Source of the DNA: Rhodobacter sp.
Lineage (GTDB): Bacteria > Pseudomonadota > Alphaproteobacteria > Rhodobacterales > Rhodobacteraceae
DNA length: 64,000 nucleotides
Direction of reading: 5' to 3'
Assembly (NCBI GenBank): GCA_020637595.1
Contig: JACKKE010000007.1
Location: forward strand, 62,001-126,000
The notes under the pieces were generated by a model, which was not told the origin of the DNA, made no database searches, and saw only the letters and a program-made list of their open reading frames with translations. The position numbers and the translations under genes are program-made. Below, one piece after another: positions 37,578-46,227 of the stretch (its first letter is position 1; each line of letters begins with the position of its first letter).

Positions 37578-38267
37578 TCAATGTCCTGCGGCCACGGCCA
37601 GATAGGCCGCCTGCGCCTGCTCCAGCGTCGCCAGATAACGCGCCGTCGCGCCCGCCATGTCACCCGCCGCCATGCCGTCGGTCACCGCGGCATGATCGGC
37701 GGCCACCGCCTGCCGCGCGGCCGCATCGGCCAGCGTCACGCTGCGATAGGCCTGCATGCGGTCGTTGCAATGGTCCGCGATCTCGGTCAGGAAACGGTTA
37801 TCGCACAGCGCGAACAGGGCGGCCCGGAACCGGGTGTTCGCGGCGACGAAAGCGCGCGGCTCATCGGCACGGATCGCCGCGCGTTCGGCATCCGACCAGC
37901 GGCGCAGTTCGGTGACGTCGGGCCGGGGGTGGGTGCTGGCGATCTGCTGCAGGATATCGCCCTCGACCAGGAGGCGGGTGTGGAACATATGCGCCACCTC
38001 GTCGCGCGACAGCAGCGGCAGGCAATAGCCGCGCCCGCGCTCGGTCAGGATCCCGTTGCCGACGAGGCGAAACAGCGCCTCGCGGATCGGCGTGCGCGAC
38101 ACCTCCAGCGCCGAGGCCAGCGTCGGCTCGGTGATCAGATCGTCAGGGCCATAGTCGCCGCTGCGGATGCTCTCCAGCACCCAGTCAAAGACCTGGTCGG
38201 ACAACCGCTCGCGCCGCAGCACCCGGGGCTTGCCTGCAGCCAGTTCGGAAACGGAACGCGCCGTCAT
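37578..38267 (-). CDS. GntR-family regulator (FadR/FCD type)
   Basis: A 229-residue repressor-like protein. The N-terminal winged HTH is typical of GntR: LITEPTLASALEVSRTPIREALFRLVGNGIL. The C-terminal FCD helical domain (~95-220) includes DVTELRRWSDAERAAI and an NxRFRAALFALCDN segment followed by CNDRMQAYR, giving the metal-binding pattern of this domain. The ATG at 38267 has AAGGA 8 nt upstream; the ATG at 38276 would place it immediately adjacent. It lies 28 bp after hyuB and probably regulates the hydantoinase genes or the aldehyde dehydrogenase. Confidence 0.92.
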   Translation of the reverse strand: MTARSVSELAAGKPRVLRRERLSDQVFDWVLESIRSGDYGPDDLITEPTLASALEVSRTPIREALFRLVGNGILTERGRGYCLPLLSRDEVAHMFHTRLLVEGDILQQIASTHPRPDVTELRRWSDAERAAIRADEPRAFVAANTRFRAALFALCDNRFLTEIADHCNDRMQAYRSVTLADAAARQAVAADHAAVTDGMAAGDMAGATARYLATLEQAQAAYLAVAAGH

Positions 38268-38295
38268 CGGATCCATCCTTGCCTGTCGCCGGACA

Positions 38296-39963
38296 TTAGG
38301 ATGCGGACCGGGGCGGAGCAACCGGCGCGCCGTCGGGTTCGAGTCCCGCGCGGATGTCCGCCGCCCGGGCCGCCGGATCGCGGCCGGCGGGGTCACCGAA
38401 CCCGGCACCGCCCGGCACCTCGAAGACCAGACGCTCGCCGGGGCCGATCACCTGATACCCCTTGGGCTGCAGCGCCCCCCCGGAGGCCAGCCCCAGCGCA
38501 CCAATCGCCCCGGCACCACCGCCCTGCCGGCCCTGCGCCTGCACCGTCGTGCGGTCGAACATCGCAAACAGCGCCACCGGACTGCCGTCGCGGGTGCTCA
38601 GTTCGATGCTCTGACCATAGCCGCCGCGATGGGTGCCATCGCCGGCCGATCCCGGGCGCAGTTCTTTCTTCCACAGCACGATCGGCGCATGGGCTTCCAG
38701 CACCTCGATCGGCATGGCCCGGACACCGCTGGGAAAGGCCGTGGTCGACAACCCGTCCGCCCCGGGCCGCGCGCCGCCGCCGCCGGCGTTGAAAAACAGC
38801 GTCTCCCAGGCCGGGCCCTGCCAGTCACCGGGGAATGCGCGCGACACCTCGGGACCACCGCGCAGCTGGATCCCCCAGAGGCCCGCCGACCCCTCGGCGG
38901 GGACCTTGTCCGGCAGGATCTGCGCCAGACAGCCCAGCACCGCCTCGGGCAGGAACTGGCCGATGATGTGCCGGGCACTGACCGGGTTGGGCCGCACGAC
39001 ATTCAGGATCGAGCCCTCGGGTGCGACCACCCGGACCGCCGACAGCGACCCCGAATTGTTCGGCACATCCGCGCCGATGATGCAGCGCGCCCCGAACGAG
39101 GCATAGGCATTGGTGTAGTTGTAGACGAGGTTGATCCCCTTGGGATGCGAGGGGCTGGAGCCCGCGAAATCCAGCACCACCTCGTCGTCGTGGATGCTGA
39201 GCGTGCAGGTGATGGTAATCGGCGTGCCAAAGGCATCAAGGGTGATGGTGTTGCGCGCCGAGGTCTTTGGCAGCTTGCGGATCTCGGCGATCATCGCGGC
39301 GCGCGACCGCGCCAGGATCTCGGCGCCGACCTCTTCCAGATCGGGCAGGCCCAGCGCCTCGACGGCGTCCAGCAGAACCCGGGCGCTGGCCTCGTTGGCG
39401 GCGACATAGGACAGGATGTCGGCCTCGACCTCGTCCGGGGTGCGCACATTCGCCCGGATCATCCGCATCAGGTCGTCGTTCACCGCACCGCGCTTCATCA
39501 GCTTCAGCACCGGGATTGCCAACCCTTCCTCGAAGACCGAGGCGCCATCCGGCCCCTGCCCCCGCCCGCCGATATCGAGCTGGTGGCAGGTGCAGGCGAA
39601 AAACCCGATCACCCGCCCGTCGCGGAACACCGGCGAAGTGACGGTGATATCGTGCACATGCCCCGAGGCGATCCACGGGTCGTTGGTGATCAGGTGATCA
39701 CCCTCTTCCAGCGTCTCGGTCGGAAAGACCGCCAGCATCTGCGGCACCGCGGCGACGGTCGAGTTGACATGCCCCGGGGTGCCGGTCTGCGCCTGCGCCA
39801 GCATGTTGCCGCCCCGGTCGAACAGCGCCGCCGACAGATCGCCGGAATCGCGCACCACCGGGCTGAAGGCCGTGCGCATCAGCGTCCGGGCCTGTTCCTC
39901 GACAATTGCGATGAGGTTGCTCCAGATCACCTGAAAGCGAATTTCGTCAATGGGTTCCGCCAT
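38296..39963 (-). CDS. Hydantoinase B/oxoprolinase-family subunit
   Basis: The B subunit of an ATP-dependent cyclic-amide hydrolase (N-methylhydantoinase, 5-oxoprolinase or caprolactamase class), 555 residues. The family start DEIRFQVIWSNLIAIVEEQA, the block MRTAFSPVVRDSGDLSAALFD, GHVHDITVTSPVF and the C-terminal GAGFGDPAGRDP are all recognisable. HyuA and HyuB together open the ring using ATP through an acyl-phosphate-like intermediate. The ATG at 39963 is 1 bp after the hyuA stop. The specific ring compound cannot be read from the sequence. Confidence 0.95.
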   Translation of the reverse strand: MAEPIDEIRFQVIWSNLIAIVEEQARTLMRTAFSPVVRDSGDLSAALFDRGGNMLAQAQTGTPGHVNSTVAAVPQMLAVFPTETLEEGDHLITNDPWIASGHVHDITVTSPVFRDGRVIGFFACTCHQLDIGGRGQGPDGASVFEEGLAIPVLKLMKRGAVNDDLMRMIRANVRTPDEVEADILSYVAANEASARVLLDAVEALGLPDLEEVGAEILARSRAAMIAEIRKLPKTSARNTITLDAFGTPITITCTLSIHDDEVVLDFAGSSPSHPKGINLVYNYTNAYASFGARCIIGADVPNNSGSLSAVRVVAPEGSILNVVRPNPVSARHIIGQFLPEAVLGCLAQILPDKVPAEGSAGLWGIQLRGGPEVSRAFPGDWQGPAWETLFFNAGGGGARPGADGLSTTAFPSGVRAMPIEVLEAHAPIVLWKKELRPGSAGDGTHRGGYGQSIELSTRDGSPVALFAMFDRTTVQAQGRQGGGAGAIGALGLASGGALQPKGYQVIGPGERLVFEVPGGAGFGDPAGRDPAARAADIRAGLEPDGAPVAPPRSAS

Positions 39964-39964
39964 G

Positions 39965-42043
39965 TCAGACCTCCGTCGAGTCGTCGCGGGTCAGCAGCAC
40001 ATGGCCGCCGTCGATGCGTTCCGCACGGAACCCGCGCGGCACCAGGATCGTGGTGCCGGGATCCTTGATCAGCAACGGCCCGTGCAGGGGGCCAGCATCC
40101 AGCGCCGCACGCAGCACCTGCCGGGCGGGGATCATGCCGCGGCTTGCCAGATCATAGAGCGGGGCCTCGTCCGGCAGGCGGCGGGTCAGCGGGTCGGTGA
40201 CCGCCAGCGCCTGCGCGGGCTCGCCCCCGGCCGCGACCCGCAGGCTGAGGGCGGTGATCTCGACCGGGATCGACTCAAGCGCCCGCTTGTAGAGCCGCGC
40301 ATAGTGGCCTTGGAACAGATCCCGCAGGACCGCCCCTCCGTCAGCCCCGAACGCGCCCGAGTCGATGTCGATCTGCAGGGTCTGGCCCTGCCCGCGATAG
40401 CGCATGAACAGCGTGCGCTGCGCCGATTGCGGCTTGCCGGGTGCGGCGGCGGCGACAAAGGCCCCGGCCTCGGCCGCCATCTCGTCAAAAATCTGCCGGA
40501 ACTGCGCGGCATCGAACCGGTCGACCGGCATCGCCACGCTGCGCGACACCTCGAACACCGCCTGCGCCTGCAGAAAACCGATCGCCGAACCGATCCCCGC
40601 CCCCATCGGCACGACGATCCGGGTGCAGCCCAACTTGCGGGCGATGCTGGCCGCATGGATGCCGCCGCCGCCGCCAAAGGCGATGATCGTCCGCGCCCGG
40701 AGGTCGACACCCTTTTCCCGGGCGTGTTCGCGCGCGGCGCCGGCCATCTGCTCCTCGACCACCTCGGCCACCGCCGCCGCCGCGGCGGCAGGATCGAGGC
40801 CCAGTGGCGCCCCGACATCGGCCTGCAGCGCGCGGGTGGCCAGAGCCGCGTCGATGCCGATGCCCGAATCGTCGAAATCCGCCGCCGCCAGCCGGCCCAG
40901 CTGCAGGTTCGCATCGGTCACCGCCGCCTGCAGGCCGCCCCGAGCATAGCAGGCCGGCCCGGGATCCGAACCCGCGCTGTCAGGGCCGACCCGCAGCCGG
41001 CGCTGCCCGTCGACCCGCGCCAGAGAGCCACCGCCGGCGCCGATCTCGACCAGGTCGATCACCGGGATCCGGGCGGGCAACCCGCTGCCCTGCCGGTGCA
41101 TATGCTCGCGCGCCATCTCGAACGAGGGGCTGCGCCGAGGCACGCCCTTGTCGATCAGGCAGACCTTGGCGGTGGTGCCGCCCATGTCAAAGGCCAGGAT
41201 CTGATCCTCGCCCAGCGCCCGCGCCAGCTCGGCGGCAAAGACCGCGCCACCGGCCGGCCCCGATTCCACCAGCCGGATCGGGAACCGGCGCGCGATGTCG
41301 AGGTGGCACAGCCCGCCGTTCGACAGGAACATGAACACCGGCGCCTCGATCCGTTGCCCGGCCAGCCCGGTTTCCAGCCGGTCGAGATAGGCGGCAACCT
41401 GCGGCTGGACATAGGCATTGGCAGCGGTGGTCGAGAACCGGGCGTATTCGCCCCGCTCGGGGCTGACCTCGCTGGAGAGCGAAAAGAACACCCCCGGCAA
41501 CAACGCGGCAAGGATCTCATGCGCGCGGCGTTCGTGGGCGGGGTTCACATGGGCATGCAGAAAGCAGATCGCGACGCTTTCGATGCCCTCGGCCCTGAGG
41601 ATCTCGGCCAGCGTCGTCAGCGCCGCCTCGTCGAGCGGCAGCAGCACGCTGCCATCCGCCGCCAGCCGTTCCGTCACCCCATAGCGCCACCAGCGCGGGA
41701 TCAGCGGTTCGGGCTTGATGATATTGACGTCATACTGGTCGAACCGCCCCTCGTCGCCCATCGCCAGCACGTCGCTCAGACCGGCGGTGGTAACCAGCGC
41801 CGTCCGCGCCCCGCGCCGCGCAATGATCGCATTGGTGGCCAGCGTCGTGCCGTGCACGATGCTTTCGACCCGCTCCGACGCGACGGCGTGGTCGCGCATC
41901 ATCCGCGCCACCCCGTCGAGGATGGCCTGCTCCGGCGCGGCCGGGGTGGTCGGCAGCTTCAGGGTCCGCAGGCCATCGGGCAGCGCCAGCGCGAAATCGG
42001 TGAAGGTGCCGCCGACATCAATCCCCAAGCGCACGTCCTTCAT
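39965..42043 (-). CDS. Hydantoinase A/oxoprolinase-family subunit
   Basis: The ATP-binding A subunit, 692 residues, starting with the ASKHA-type phosphate motif GIDVGGTFTDFALA and followed by VESIVHGTTLATNAI. In the middle it has LVESGPAGGAVFAAELAR and ILAFDMGGTTAKVCLID, and later IIAFGGGGGIHAASIAR. It heads the operon hyuA-hyuB-gntR. The upstream region (42044-42313) is AT-rich with short repeats near 42089-42118. This HyuAB pair lacks the neighbouring carbamoylase expected for hydantoin use, so lactam or oxoproline type substrates are also possible. Confidence 0.95.
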   Translation of the reverse strand: MKDVRLGIDVGGTFTDFALALPDGLRTLKLPTTPAAPEQAILDGVARMMRDHAVASERVESIVHGTTLATNAIIARRGARTALVTTAGLSDVLAMGDEGRFDQYDVNIIKPEPLIPRWWRYGVTERLAADGSVLLPLDEAALTTLAEILRAEGIESVAICFLHAHVNPAHERRAHEILAALLPGVFFSLSSEVSPERGEYARFSTTAANAYVQPQVAAYLDRLETGLAGQRIEAPVFMFLSNGGLCHLDIARRFPIRLVESGPAGGAVFAAELARALGEDQILAFDMGGTTAKVCLIDKGVPRRSPSFEMAREHMHRQGSGLPARIPVIDLVEIGAGGGSLARVDGQRRLRVGPDSAGSDPGPACYARGGLQAAVTDANLQLGRLAAADFDDSGIGIDAALATRALQADVGAPLGLDPAAAAAAVAEVVEEQMAGAAREHAREKGVDLRARTIIAFGGGGGIHAASIARKLGCTRIVVPMGAGIGSAIGFLQAQAVFEVSRSVAMPVDRFDAAQFRQIFDEMAAEAGAFVAAAAPGKPQSAQRTLFMRYRGQGQTLQIDIDSGAFGADGGAVLRDLFQGHYARLYKRALESIPVEITALSLRVAAGGEPAQALAVTDPLTRRLPDEAPLYDLASRGMIPARQVLRAALDAGPLHGPLLIKDPGTTILVPRGFRAERIDGGHVLLTRDDSTEV

Positions 42044-42313
42044 CGCCGCAGCCCTTTCCTGTGTGCCGGCCCTCGCAGGGATGGCCCGGAGTCATTATTC
42101 GTTATTCATTACTCATTGATGGATTGCGTGCCAGACGAAACCGGGCCTGTCAAGCAGGGGCATGCCGCCGCGGTCGCCCACGTTCCGGTCAGAGGCACTG
42201 TTTCTGCTGGCGTCCCCCGCGCGCGAGCCGGCTTTCAGGGAGGACGGGAGAGGAGCAAGGCGGTGGGTGGGCCGCGCTTCGGCTGACGCAACCCGGCGCT
42301 CGGCCCTCGCGGG
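42044..42313. other. Upstream region of hyuA (270 bp)
   Basis: No gene. From about 42089 to 42118 the sequence contains loosely repeated ATTATTC/GTTATTC/ATTACTC units, which stand out as AT-rich and may hold the hyuA promoter or a GntR operator. A classical GntR dyad was not clear. Confidence 0.35.
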
Positions 42314-42610
42314 TCAGCGGGGCGGGTTGGTCCGCAGGATCTGGTGCATCACGTCGACGGAATGCTGCGGGTTGTCGACACCCTCGGGGTCGCGGCAGAC
42401 CCGGAACCCGATCGCCTCGGCCTCGGCATAGGAATAACCATAGGCCACCAGCCCGTCGGTAAAGCTCACCTCGGGGCGGTCCCAGATGATCTCATGCCAG
42501 GGCCCGCGAAAACAGGCGATCTGGATCGTCACCGACCGGCTCTGCGCCGCGGCGAGGGTCGGGGCGGTCAGCAGCACGGCGGCGAGAGCGAGTTTGAAAC
42601 CGGAGGTCAT
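42314..42610 (-). CDS. Small exported hypothetical protein (98 aa)
   Basis: The ATG at 42610 starts a Sec-type signal peptide (FKLALAAVLLTAPTLAAAQ, cleavage near AAAQS). The mature ~77 residues contain two cysteines (IACFRGPW and FRVCRDPEGV) that could form a disulfide in the periplasm. No family is recognised. It is isolated between hyuA and the transposase element, with the frame extending upstream across the REP palindrome without meaning. Confidence 0.6.
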   Translation of the reverse strand: MTSGFKLALAAVLLTAPTLAAAQSRSVTIQIACFRGPWHEIIWDRPEVSFTDGLVAYGYSYAEAEAIGFRVCRDPEGVDNPQHSVDVMHQILRTNPPR

Positions 42611-42761
42611 GGTCGACGTCCTTGCACAGGAGGGAGGCGAGTCGCGGGGCTCGTCACGTCCCGCATGATCGCGCCCCGGGGGGCGGTTTGGCAAGGCGGG
42701 GATGTGTCGACAATCGCGGGCGAATTTGGGGGGATTGTTTCCGGTTTGGGAACAATCGGCC

Positions 42762-42786
42762 GTAGGGTGCGCATTCATTGCGCACC
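42762..42786 (+). repeat. REP palindrome, copy 1
   Basis: GTAG followed by a perfect hairpin GGTGCGCA-TTCAT-TGCGCACC. The GTAG head plus palindrome is the REP structure recognised by REP-associated tyrosine transposases. It lies 74 bp before the transposase ATG, in the same orientation as copy 2. Confidence 0.85.
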
Positions 42787-42860
42787 ACGACGCTTTGGCA
42801 AGGGAGGAGCGCGGTGTGCCGGGAAACGTGTTGTTAACCACGACAGCACAGAATGCCGGA

Positions 42861-43325
42861 ATGTCCCGTTATCGTCGTCCCGTCCTGCCCGGCGCAAGGA
42901 TCTTCTTTACCGTCAACCTCGCGCAGCGGGGATCGGACCTGCTGGTGCGCGAAATCGAGACTTTGCGCGACGCCGTGCGCCAGACACGGGCTGAGCGTCC
43001 GTTCGGAATCGATGCCTGGGTGGTCCTGCCGGATCACATGCATTGCATCTGGGCCCTGCCCGAGGGGGACGCCGATTTCTCGACGCGGTGGAGCGTCATC
43101 AAAGCCCGCTTTTCAAGGGCCGTCCCCGCAGGACCGCGCCGGCCGAGCCACGAGCGGCGGCGCGAACATGGGGTTTGGCAGCGGCGGTTCTGGGAGCATC
43201 ACCTGCGCGACGAGGACGACTGGCGCGCGCATATCGGGTATTGCTGGATCAACCCGGTCAAACACGGGCTGGTCGCCCATCCGCGCGATTGGCCCTATTC
43301 AAGTTGGCACCGCGACAACCCGTAG
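42861..43325 (+). CDS. REP-associated tyrosine transposase (RAYT)
   Basis: A Y1-type HUH endonuclease of 154 residues related to IS200/IS605 transposases but domesticated. The HUH motif reads HMH (59-61) in LPDHMHCIW; the catalytic tyrosine is probably Y127 in HIGYCWINPVKHGLV; and the RAYT-typical VWQRRFWEHHLRD is at 105-117. The protein begins MSRYRRPVLPGARIFFTVNL, matching the family start. REP palindromes flank it on both sides, and its TAG stop lies inside the GTAG of copy 2. These enzymes are thought to move or maintain REP sequences. Confidence 0.93.
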   Translation: MSRYRRPVLPGARIFFTVNLAQRGSDLLVREIETLRDAVRQTRAERPFGIDAWVVLPDHMHCIWALPEGDADFSTRWSVIKARFSRAVPAGPRRPSHERRREHGVWQRRFWEHHLRDEDDWRAHIGYCWINPVKHGLVAHPRDWPYSSWHRDNP

Positions 43326-43346
43326 GGTGCGCATTCATTGCGCACC
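43322..43346 (+). repeat. REP palindrome, copy 2
   Basis: Identical to copy 1 in all 25 bases. Its GTAG contains the stop codon of the transposase gene. With copy 3 in inverted orientation it forms a bipartite REP pair separated by 34 bp. Confidence 0.85.
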
Positions 43347-43380
43347 GTGATGCGGGAGGAGGGTGCGGTGTGGGGAAAAT

Positions 43381-43405
43381 GGTGCGCAATGAATGCGCAC
43401 CCTAC
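43381..43405 (-). repeat. REP palindrome, copy 3 (inverted)
   Basis: The reverse complement of copies 1 and 2: hairpin then CTAC. Copies 2 and 3 face each other, the arrangement known as a BIME in enterobacteria. Confidence 0.85.
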
Positions 43406-43419
43406 GCTAGCTAAATTGA

Positions 43420-44061
43420 TTAACGGCACCGCCTGTGGCCTCGCACATAGGTCCCATTGCGCCTTGTGTATCCGTTTACCCAATGGCAGCGACCACCCGT
43501 TGAAAGAGAAGGCACGGAACGCGTCCTTGAATTTCTTGCAGCAATCGCTGCGGCTCTCCGCCGCTGCACATGTGTTTGCACAGTGCGGCCCCATTCGCAG
43601 GCGTATCCATCGCCATCTCGGTCTAAGTCATATCTGTCAATTGCGGGTCCGCCATTCGAAACAAAGAAAGACTGCGCTGCGGCAGCACTAGAAAAATCAG
43701 AGCAATTCCAATCGCTCTCACCGAGCCCCACACGTCTAATCAGGCTCCGAGAAAACGTCCGACGGCGCGTGACTGCAGGAGGTCCAATATCCAACTGGCC
43801 GCAACGTAGCTGGTCGGCATTCATCAAGAGCAACTCGGCTATGGCACGCTCTTCCGCAGCGGTCCCGCGATCAAGATAGACAGCACATAGTTGACGCGAA
43901 TTCATAGATGAAAATCGCTCATAGGCAACTGTCGTGGCAGTTACAGAGTCATTCGCTTCCATCTGTTCTGAGGAATTGGGCCCATCTCCCGCAGGCCTTT
44001 GAAACGAGCATCCTGCACTCAGAAATCCTACCAAGAAAAAGACTAATGGGAGCACGCGCAT
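43420..44061 (-). CDS. Lipoprotein with Excalibur-like calcium-binding motif
   Basis: A 213-residue probable lipoprotein: signal LVFFLVGFLSAGC with the lipobox LSAGC. Residues in the middle carry WNCSDFSSAAAAQSFF, then RYDLDRDGDGYACEW, which is the Excalibur pattern (DxDxDGxxCE). The C-terminal 50 residues are basic with two Cys (RCHWVNGYTRRNGTYVRGHRRC). The ATG at 44061 has a GGGA site 6 nt upstream; a TTG at 44073 is less likely. Composition is less GC-rich than the neighbours, and it adjoins the REP/RAYT element, so it may have arrived by transfer. Confidence 0.7.
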   Translation of the reverse strand: MRVLPLVFFLVGFLSAGCSFQRPAGDGPNSSEQMEANDSVTATTVAYERFSSMNSRQLCAVYLDRGTAAEERAIAELLLMNADQLRCGQLDIGPPAVTRRRTFSRSLIRRVGLGESDWNCSDFSSAAAAQSFFVSNGGPAIDRYDLDRDGDGYACEWGRTVQTHVQRRRAAAIAARNSRTRSVPSLSTGGRCHWVNGYTRRNGTYVRGHRRCR

Positions 44062-44111
44062 TTCAAATCCCAACTTGCTTGGCTATTCCACCTTGAGTTT
44101 AGGGATTCCAC

Positions 44112-45017
44112 TCATCCCCACGTCTGCTGAAACTCCCGCCACTCCCCGACGCTCATCCCCGAGGTCTCGCGCGTGACCTCCTCACCCTTGAGCATGCGCT
44201 TCAACACGTCAATCGCCTTTGACGAGAGGGTCACGCCGCCCATCCGGTAGTCCTCGAAGGCGGCATAGGCCAGCGGCACCCAGTCGGCGACCATGCGGGC
44301 GATGGCCTCGGCATAGACGCGGATCTCGTATTGCGCGTGGCTGTCGGCGCGCAGGCGCAGGAAGTGGAAGAGGTTGTGCAGGTCGGTCTTCCAGTACCAC
44401 TGGGTATAGATGTTCATCGGCAGGTTCATGCGGGCCAATTCCCGCGCCAGCCCCTGCTGGCCGTCCTGCGACAACATCTCCTCGTAGTGGTCATACATCT
44501 GCGCGGCGTCGGATTTCAGCAGCGCCAGCACCCGCGCCGCCTCGGGCCCCTCCAGCACCGCGCCGCGGCCCTGGTTGTTGACCGTCGATTGCGCGGCCAG
44601 TTGCGCGGGTTCGGGGATGTAGAACTCGCGGTCCAGGATCGAATAGCGGGCCGAGTATTCGTTGACGTTGGCGGTGCGGTGCCTGATCCACTGGCGGGCG
44701 ACGAAGACCGGCAGCTTGACGTGCAGTTTCAGCTCGCACATCTCGAACGGGGTCGAGTGCCAGTGGCGCATCAGATAGCGGATCAGCCCCTCGTCGTTCT
44801 GCACATGCCTGGTGCCCGCCCCATAGCTGACCCGCGCCGCCTGCACGATGGCGCTGTCGTCGCCCATATAGTCGATCGCCCGGACAAAGCCGTGATCCAG
44901 CACCGGATGCGCGGTATAGAGGTGCCCCTCCATCCCCTCGGACACCGCGCGCAGCGTCATCCGCGGCGTGGCGCGCTGAGCGTCGATTTCGGCCTGTTGT
45001 TCGGGCGAGAGGGGCAT
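44112..45017 (-). CDS. thyX: FAD-dependent thymidylate synthase
   Basis: Makes dTMP from dUMP using FAD, NADPH and methylene-tetrahydrofolate. The 301-residue protein has the ThyX motif RHRTANVNEYSARYS (112-126). Alphaproteobacteria using ThyX usually lack ThyA and folA; neither is in this window. It is divergent from gloA with 106 bp between the starts. A thymidine kinase gene at 52.6 kb offers the salvage route to the same nucleotide. Confidence 0.97.
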   Translation of the reverse strand: MPLSPEQQAEIDAQRATPRMTLRAVSEGMEGHLYTAHPVLDHGFVRAIDYMGDDSAIVQAARVSYGAGTRHVQNDEGLIRYLMRHWHSTPFEMCELKLHVKLPVFVARQWIRHRTANVNEYSARYSILDREFYIPEPAQLAAQSTVNNQGRGAVLEGPEAARVLALLKSDAAQMYDHYEEMLSQDGQQGLARELARMNLPMNIYTQWYWKTDLHNLFHFLRLRADSHAQYEIRVYAEAIARMVADWVPLAYAAFEDYRMGGVTLSSKAIDVLKRMLKGEEVTRETSGMSVGEWREFQQTWG

Positions 45018-45123
45018 GGCAGGTCCTCGATTGAAGGTCGGTGCAGGAAGGTTATGTTGGGCTTACAACAGCCCCGCCCCGCAGAAAACACCAAAGGCAG
45101 GGAACCAGTCAGAGGGAGACCCC

Positions 45124-45546
45124 ATGAAATATCTGCACACGATGGTCCGCGTGAAGGATCTCGAGGCCTCGATGGCCTTCTACCGGCTGCTCGGGCTTGA
45201 GGAAACGCGGCGGTTCGAGAGCGAGCGCGGCCGGTTCAGCCTGATTTTCATGGCGCCGCCGGGGCAGCCGGAATGCCCGGTCGAACTGACCTATAACTGG
45301 GACGGCGACGAGGCCCTGCCCTCGGACAGCCGGCATTTCGGCCATCTGGCCTATGAGGTCGACGACATCTATGCGACCTGCGCCCATCTGCAGGCCAATG
45401 GCGTGACGATCAACCGCCCGCCGCGCGACGGGCACATGGCCTTTGTGCGCAGCCCCGACAACGTGTCGATCGAATTGCTGCAAAAGGGCGACGCCCTGCC
45501 CCCGGTCGAGCCCTGGGCCTCGATGGGCAACACCGGCCATTGGTGA
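45124..45546 (+). CDS. gloA: Lactoylglutathione lyase (glyoxalase I)
   Basis: Isomerises the methylglyoxal-glutathione hemithioacetal to S-lactoylglutathione. The 140-residue VOC-fold protein shows the four metal ligands at family positions: H5, E54, H74 and E117. The ATG at 45124 follows GGGAGACCCC. Its TGA overlaps the GTG start of the damaged DUF1194 gene downstream. Confidence 0.95.
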   Translation: MKYLHTMVRVKDLEASMAFYRLLGLEETRRFESERGRFSLIFMAPPGQPECPVELTYNWDGDEALPSDSRHFGHLAYEVDDIYATCAHLQANGVTINRPPRDGHMAFVRSPDNVSIELLQKGDALPPVEPWASMGNTGHW

Positions 45547-46215
45547 GGCTGGCGGCGCTGCTGGCGCTGGTCGCGGCCCCGGCGGCGGGGGACTGCCGGC
45601 TGGCGTTGGCGCTGGCCTTCGACGTCTCGGCCTCGGTCGACAGCCGGGAATACCGGCTGATGAGGGAGGGCACGGCCGCGGCGCTGCGTGACCCGGCCGT
45701 GCAGGCGGCGGCGCTGTCGGGGCAACCGGTGGCGCTGGCGGGCTATGTCTGGGCGGGGGCGCGCGAACAGGCGGTATCGGCCGATTGGGCCATGATCGAC
45801 AGCGCCACCGACCTCGCGGAATTCGCCGACCGCATCGCCGGCTTCCCGCGCCCACGGGGCGACCCGCTGGGGGTCTGGACCAACCGCACCGGCGTCGGCG
45901 CGGCGCTGGCTGCGGGTGGGCGGCCCGGCCTGTGACGCACGGACCCTCGGCCGTGCGGGCAACGGGATCTCGATTGACGGGCCGGAGGGGGCGCGGCTGC
46001 CGGGGATCACGGTGAACGCGCTGGCGGTCGGGGGCGACATCCCGCTTGACCATGAGGCCACGGTGGACAGGCTCAGCCTGTGGTTCGCGGCGCATGTCTT
46101 GCAGGGGCCCGGGGCCTTTGAGATGACCGCCGACGGTTACGAGGATTTCGCCCGCGCCATGCAGCGCACGCTGCTCAGGGAACTCAGCCCGCCGTTGCTG
46201 GGGGCGCTGCGCTGA
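45543..46215 (+). pseudogene. DUF1194 (VWA-like) gene broken by a frameshift
   Basis: The first frame (GTG at 45543 to TGA at 45935) encodes a signal peptide (MRLAALLALVAAPAAG) and a VWA-like start (AFDVSASVDSREYRLMREG). It continues to TGVGAALAAG, then turns to unrelated residues and stops. The second frame (+1), from about 45916, continues the same family: ACDARTLGRAGNGIS, GITVNALAVGGDIPLDHEA and YEDFARAMQRTLLREL. The junction near 45905-45930 also lacks several residues normally present, so a small deletion is likely. It could be a true pseudogene or an assembly error. DUF1194 proteins are predicted exported. Confidence 0.8.
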
Positions 46216-46227
46216 ACCGATGCGGCC

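Noticed and set aside
43043..43414. Plus frame across the transposase end and the REP pair
   Set aside because: Out of frame with the transposase and reads through palindromes; no family features.
45916..46215. Separate 99-aa gene
   Set aside because: It continues the DUF1194 family sequence of the preceding frame, so it is better read as the second half of a frameshifted gene.
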